Source of the DNA: Nereocystis luetkeana
Taxonomy: Eukaryota; Sar; Phaeophyceae; Laminariales; Laminariaceae
Assembly (NCBI GenBank): GCA_031213475.1
Contig: JARUPZ010000004.1
Coordinates: forward strand, 2,146,501-2,210,500
Direction: 5' to 3'
DNA: 64,000 nt
In this document: one piece after another, positions 58,929 through 64,000 of the stretch
How the letters are laid out: the number at the start of each line of letters is the position of its first letter
Position numbering within the stretch: the stretch's first letter is position 1
Notes under the pieces: model-generated
Databases searched by the model: none
The model's input: only the letters and a program-made list of their open reading frames with translations
What the model was told of the DNA's origin: nothing
Made by a program: the position numbers and the translations under genes

Positions 58929-59887
58929 AACCGTTCGCGCGTTTTCCATGTTTTCCCTAGCGATTGACTACTGTGGCCGGTGACTCCCCTGGATGCTGCC
59001 AGGGTTGACGATACGATAATACTTGTACCATTTCGTACACTGAAACAGCAGATCGACACGCGAAGGTCGGGGTACATAGGACAATCGAAAGTTGGTTTAC
59101 AACACAGTTTAGACGTGACGGGCACACCAACACCCTGAAATATGTTTGAAATACTCCCAAAAAAATGTTTCTGCAGATCTTGATATACCAGTACATGAGT
59201 ACGTACGTATCTGTTCGTTGGTCTCACTATCGTACATGCTCTAAACAAAATATCGAGCACTACAGCAGTGACTGCAACTTGTAACCACCCTGATTGACTT
59301 CAACTTGTACCCACTACAGGTAACTTCGAACTCATCCTAGTCATATGTGTGCTGCAGTAAATAATACGCTTGCGCGGACAACAGCTATTAAAATGTGATG
59401 GTGTGGCCTATCGGTGCCCCAAGGCAGCTCGTACGCGCTTTCTGGCCCACAACAAGGAAAGATTCCAATATCTTTAAAGCACCACTTTCAATAAATACAG
59501 ACCTGTGGAAGCCAGGGTCGGAGATACCGTAGATCTCGTAACATGCACGCGCGAAGGACACGTCACCGATCAAGCAATATCAAATCTCGGGTCACGAGCG
59601 GTCTCACGTCATTGACGGTGTAGACCCGTCGTCGGGTGATAGCTATCGGGAGATACGTAATCCGCCGCAGACTCCGGGCTGACCAAAAGCCCCCCCACCG
59701 AGTCGGTCTACAGTAGCACTAGCATCTCCTTGCTAAATATCAACGAAGAATTCTGCCCGGCTTACGTCGGCCGTAACGACGGCTAGTAGGGACCCTCGCT
59801 CCGCTACCTCATCACGGCGACCTCTCCGCGACTTCTACACTGCGACATATCCGCGACACACTTGGTCCAAACGACGAGCGCAGGTAC

Positions 59888-59954
59888 TACTTTTACACCG
59901 TGGGATTCGAACCCACGAGTACGAATACATGACGACCTGAACGACAGACCAACG
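59888..59954 (-). repeat. tRNA-like relic
   Basis: On the minus strand a perfect T arm (GTGGG-TTCGAAT-CCCAC) with B box GGTTCGAATCC is followed by GGTGTAA. No matching 5' acceptor strand (TTACACC) or good anticodon arm is found upstream, so it is probably a pseudogene or SINE head. Confidence 0.45.
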
Positions 59955-60152
59955 AAATACATGAGAAATTTTCGAAGGGGTCTCAGAACTGGCTTTTTCG
60001 CCGGAATTATGTCGCCAACCTTTTAACAGTACAATTCTACAGTAGTATCGTACTGCATTACACACACATGGGACCTGGTACAATACGAAAGGCACACAAT
60101 TTGTATGTGCGTTATATAATAAAGTCAGTACTGGTACGCACATGAATGCGCA

Positions 60153-60246
60153 TTAACCCTTTTAGGACCGCAGTTCCGGTTAGAGGGCAAACTACTCAGA
60201 ATTTGACGGGTTTGTCCCTAAACGGGACTGCGGTCCTAAAAGAGCT
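60153..60246. mobile_element. MITE-2 copy 2
   Basis: CTTTTAGGACCGCAGT and ACTGCGGTCCTAAAAG are perfect 16-bp inverted ends. Inner AGGGCAAAC/GTTTGTCCCT arms extend the hairpin. It lies 150-250 bp before the gene C start codon, inside the putative leader intron. Confidence 0.75.
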
Positions 60247-60398
60247 GCTGTGACCAGCTTAGGGATAATATATACGCCGTCAACTAAGACAACAGCAACC
60301 GCAGAATATTTACCTTCCTTCCCTTCCTTCCTCCCTTCCCCAACGAACAGGACTGGGCATAAACACGCACATACCGGGGGACTGCCGTAAGTCGCGCG

Positions 60399-60572
60399 AT
60401 GACTTTGCCCAAGGTAATGCTGGTGGGTGCGCTGGGCGCGCTCACTGTGGCCGGTGTCAAGGGGCAGTCATCTTGCGTTCAGCTCCATGCCACGGACTTC
60501 TCATCGTGTCCGTGCGAAAATGCCATCTTGACGTTCACTCTGGAAGGAGAGACGACGGTAGCGGCTAATACG
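60399..60572 (+). CDS. gene C coding exon 1 (third tandem copy, rest not in window)
   Basis: It encodes a signal peptide (KVMLVGALGALTVAGVKG) and QSSCVQLHATDFSSCPCENA, one codon longer than A and B, ending phase 0 at GTGAGT. The same AACAG acceptor lies at 60350. No vWA exon is visible in the remaining 3.4 kb, so intron 1 is longer than that or the copy is truncated. Confidence 0.8.
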
Positions 60573-61344
60573 GTGAGTGAGTGAATTTGTAAGTGAGTTG
60601 AGTGAGTTTTCAGCGAAAGATTGATTCCGAACACTTTCCGCCACGCTCCCAACACCATACATACACTGTGGTACTACTACCTGGCGTATGCACTACATAC
60701 CAGGCACCCTATTGTCGAAGACTCAAAATATATACTTAGGAGCGGTAGCGCTCCCCCACAGCACGTTTATACGGACATGATGTACGAGCATATAGTTCGG
60801 GCGACGGATGCATGCCTACAAATCATCTTGACGATATTTGGGCTTGCTTTTTCTGGCCGGGCTCACTAACGTCGGCATCATTTTCGGGGGGCCACGTTCT
60901 CCAGTATATACTCGAGGTATTGGTCTTACAGTACATGGAACAGTACGTAGTATCACACTCCGAGCATAATGGATTCGAGAGAGGCGGACATTGCGTCGGC
61001 CCGCGACCAACGAAGGTGGTTCCAGGCTGCCAGCAATATACCGACCGCTGGAACAATCCATAGGTGTAACCAGACCAAACGGTGGAAGCGAAGCGTTAAC
61101 ACAGCACGTACGGTAGTACTATCAGCGGCTTATGAAAGAGCACTCATAGAGTGCAGGCGCAACGTGCTGGTAAATTCTTGTCCATTGCTACACCAGGCGT
61201 TTATCTCATACCGGTATATAGAATAGAACTACATACTTAGATCACAACCCCTGAGCGTGCTCCGTTGGTGCATCCCTGGCCTCTCAGAGCTCCCACTTCG
61301 CTTCCAAACCGCCTCCTTTCATTACTCGCCGGACCTTTCCAGCA
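60573..61344 (+). other. start of gene C intron 1; no exon seen
   Basis: Only short frames are present and none resembles the vWA exon. Confidence 0.6.
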
Positions 61345-62380
61345 GTTCTTTGTTTTCTCGGTACTTTCTTCCTTTTTTCTTCTTTCGTTTCGTGTGCGTG
61401 CGTGTTCTCCGAGCACGGCATCGCGGGAGGACCCGGCACCGTCGCGGGTGTCAGCGGATGCTGGCGAGTAGAGGGGGGGTTGCAAGGAGCGCGGTCGCCA
61501 CTTTCGTGCCTAGGCGTCGCGTGTGCCTCGAGACACGAGGGATGCATGAACGGGCTTTGTCTGGCTTCGATATATAATTTTTGATAGAAGAAGAGTATAT
61601 ACCTGGTACGAGTTATGAAGGTCGTTCGGGAGGGCAAGATAATATTCAAGCGGTGCTTATTTTTGCGACCACGCTGAAGTTGAAAGGGGGAGGTGTGCAG
61701 TTTGAACACCAACGTTATCGAGCTGGCGAACGACGGCCACGGTGAGCACCGGGCTTCACGCGAGGCGGGCGACGGGGCTAATTGTGGCAGAGAGTGATAA
61801 AAGCTTTACCCGGACCGAATCGGTAGCGAGGTGGTCGCGAAAGGGGCGGGCGGCGTAAGAGGCTGAGAGAGAAGCTCTTCTGTGCGATTTTTTCTTTTCT
61901 TCTTTTCGACCGGGTGCAAGGTGTTCCACTCAGGCAGAAAAATATTACACGAGAGGGGACGGGGATTTTTTCCCTTTCCGAGTTTTCGGTTTCATTTTCA
62001 TTTTTTCTGCTGCTGTGCCGTGCTGTGCTTTCGCTTTCTTCGTACATACAGTACAGACATTGAGCATATCGACAGAAGAAAATAAGTACAGACAACTGTA
62101 GTAGTAGTACCCTACCTGGGGTATGTACGTACGTACGGCATCCGCGACGCGAAGCGTATATATTATATGTGGCATCCAAGCTAACGTCGGAGCTGTTTTT
62201 TCCTGAAGCATGGCGGCAGGACTCTTGGCATTATCAAGTCGCCGGTTTGCAATTACGATCCTTGAAAAAACTAAACAAAATCGTGGACCTCTGTTCGCTT
62301 CGCATGATTTGATGTACTTTTTTCCTTCCTGAGCGAGCGTAGCGGGCGGCGTAGGCCGCCCGCGGAGCGAAGCGCCTTGT
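61345..62380 (-). repeat. ~1-kb dispersed element, copy 2 (partner 23612-24530)
   Basis: It is colinear with copy 1 on the opposite strand, including TGATAATGCCAAGAGTC, GATGCCGTACGTACGTACAT and the frame with NPPSTRQHPLTPATVPGPPA. It lies in gene C intron 1. Confidence 0.7.
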
Positions 62381-63467
62381 ATAGTTTAATATTGATAGTA
62401 CGAACATTACGTTCTAACATCACACATCATTAACAACAGCAACAACAGCAGCAGCAGCAGCAGCTCATTTCCCCGAAAAACTCCACCCGACATCTATCTG
62501 CATATACATCAGGAATAATAGTTAACTATACCAGGTACGAGCACCAGGTATGTGTATATATATGCTATCGATGTGAAGTAGATTCAATAATAGCTGCAAA
62601 AAGTACAAATTTCAGACCAAAATCACACCATTAGTAATATATATTATGTAGATCAATGTATATTCGTACTACTACTAAGTAGTGGTAATTCCATAAATAA
62701 TAAACCACCATACCTGGTATAATTTTGGGAATATACCGATGCCTGATTTAGGTGCCACCTCGACCCACATCAAATACCTGGTACAATCCAAGCATCACAG
62801 CAGCAGCGACTATAGAAGCAGCTCATCACCCCGAAAAATGACTCACAGTTAGAGCCATCTCATACAAAAATGCAACGGTTTAATCAATATTTGTAAAAAT
62901 GTAGGGCGGGCCCTCAAGTTCGACTCGACATCTATGGCACTTCCCTTTCTTAAAGAGGGTAAGCGTGTAGGACACGCCAGGTTTTGGTATAGGATCGGTA
63001 CGGACGATCCCACGAAACCACCATCAACGATGATGGAGAGGAAGAGTGTGTGTGGGCAAGGCACGGGCCTTGAATTCCAATCTATCTGCAGTGACTACTT
63101 GTCACGGGACAATGCCAAAGATGACGACATCTCTGCTGACAACAACAACTAGTCCAGGAATATGGGTGACCACAGTCGTACAATATGAGACGGATATCCA
63201 CGACCTCGGCGAATGGTCGGACCTCCGCGGGACAATACCCATGCGACGGCCTGGTCGAGAACCTGTAACCCACAAAATGAAATGATTGAAACAATGTGGC
63301 AAAGTCATATTACGCTCCCTTGTCCGGGTTATTTAGTATCAGTGCGCAAAATGATTGTGTAAATTGCCTTGTTGACCCGGGCAGCATCCAGGGGAATCAC
63401 TGGCCTATATCCTTGACAAGGAAATACACATAGACTACGCGCGAACGGCTTATTATACACCCTGGTA
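62381..63467. other. intronic sequence with CAG microsatellite and TACCWGGTA cluster
   Basis: (CAA/CAG)n lies at 62431-62464. TACCWGGTA palindromes are at 62529, 62711 and 62775. No exon is seen. Confidence 0.6.
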
Positions 63468-63820
63468 TTTCTTTTTTTTTCTATTTTTTTTTTTTTTCAT
63501 CCCATTCATTATCTTCGCACATCTTCTTCTCTCTCCTTCCAACTCGTAACTCAGATCCGGGGTCACATAGCAGGCTCTTCTCCCCCCTTCCCGCTACGGT
63601 ACGTGCCTTCATTTTTATCGCGAGAAGATTTCAGCCTTTTCTTCCCTCGTCGACTCGCATCGAATTGTGCCTACCCACGCTGCAAGGCTCTCTCAACAAT
63701 TGAATCATTTTTTTTATTTTTGCAAATAAAGTCAAAGTCCGACCCACCTGGGGCTCGAACCCAGGACTCAAACAAGTAGAATTCGAGGTTAACCACTTGA
63801 ACCACCGGGGCGACTGGTAT
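63468..63820 (-). mobile_element. tRNA-derived SINE, copy 3 (minus strand)
   Basis: A T-rich end (63468-63498), the body and the tRNA-like head (63737-63817) with CCCAG/CTGGG T stem and B box align to the copies at 38384 and 58225. Confidence 0.85.
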
Positions 63821-63887
63821 ACAATCTGGAAATTCAGTAAAAATACGATATATAGACAAGACATACCTGGTATTAGACAGCTTGCAA

Positions 63888-63955
63888 ACTTGAGTATCAA
63901 CCATATAATCAGTCGAACTCACAGCTGACGTATTTCATAATTATATCAAAATAAT
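63888..63955 (+). repeat. short dispersed repeat R4, copy 4
   Basis: AGCTTGCAAACTTGAGTATC, then GTCGAACTCACAGCTGACGT and a TATATCAAAATAA end. Confidence 0.65.
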
Positions 63956-64000
63956 ACAGCACGACGACTAGTAGTCAAAATGCCGTTGTATCGCCAGCCA

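Noticed and set aside
59888..59954. Functional tRNA gene
   Set aside because: The T arm is perfect, but no matching acceptor strand or acceptable anticodon arm was found.
1..64000. CRISPR arrays, bacterial operons, rRNA genes or integrated virus
   Set aside because: No regularly spaced direct repeats, ribosome-binding-site-linked gene runs, rRNA cores or recognisable viral genes were seen on either strand.

Overview
The window looks like nuclear DNA of a large, intron-rich eukaryote, most likely a brown alga or related stramenopile. This is inferred from the protein architecture (secreted vWA plus WSC proteins with Pro/Thr/Lys linkers), long introns, a short TTAGGG-type telomeric tract and dense small transposable elements. 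There are no bacterial operons, rRNA genes or CRISPR arrays. Only one gene family is clearly readable. Most of the remaining sequence is repeats, transposon relics and unassignable DNA.

Main genes (all + strand): two complete and one partial tandem copy of a six-coding-exon gene. Each encodes a signal peptide with a short Cys-rich N-terminus, a vWA domain with an intact MIDAS metal site, a domain I do not recognise, a Pro/Thr/Lys linker and a C-terminal WSC domain. Copy A (coding 4657-9948) gives 481 aa. Copy B (36483-50938) gives 455 aa. Copy C shows only its first coding exon (60399-60572). Exon lengths and phases match between A and B (171, 406, 87, 590/500, 61, 131/143 nt), and all inferred introns obey GT-AG. 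All three copies also share a block upstream: a 19-bp near-identical element (3775, 35146, 56089), a pyrimidine-rich leader exon ending in a GTAAGC donor, and a leader-intron acceptor (AACAG) just before the ATG. I read this as a shared promoter and non-coding first exon.

Layout: 0-2 kb holds an unrecognised minus-strand 241-codon frame followed by two tandem copies of a putative membrane-segment exon. 3.7-10 kb is gene A, followed to 11.5 kb by three decayed tandem copies of its last-exon region. 11.5-35 kb has no gene I can name; it holds MITEs, a 1-kb dispersed repeat, microsatellites and open-frame relics. 35-51 kb is gene B. Its first coding intron has grown to 8.2 kb by nested insertions (a 3.3-kb foldback element itself hit by a MITE and a tRNA-derived SINE), and two decayed tail units follow the gene. 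51-64 kb holds the 5' part of gene C, a full SINE with a 39-A tail, a 177-bp in-frame tandem repeat, tRNA-like relics and more repeats.

The gene products are likely secreted or cell-surface proteins: vWA for metal-dependent protein binding, WSC for carbohydrate or wall binding. They probably act in the extracellular matrix; this is inferred from domain families only. The repeat landscape is the second story: a palindromic 111-bp MITE family (six copies), a second hairpin MITE family (two), SINEs (three plus two relics), foldback elements, and a strongly over-represented 9-bp palindrome, TACCWGGTA.
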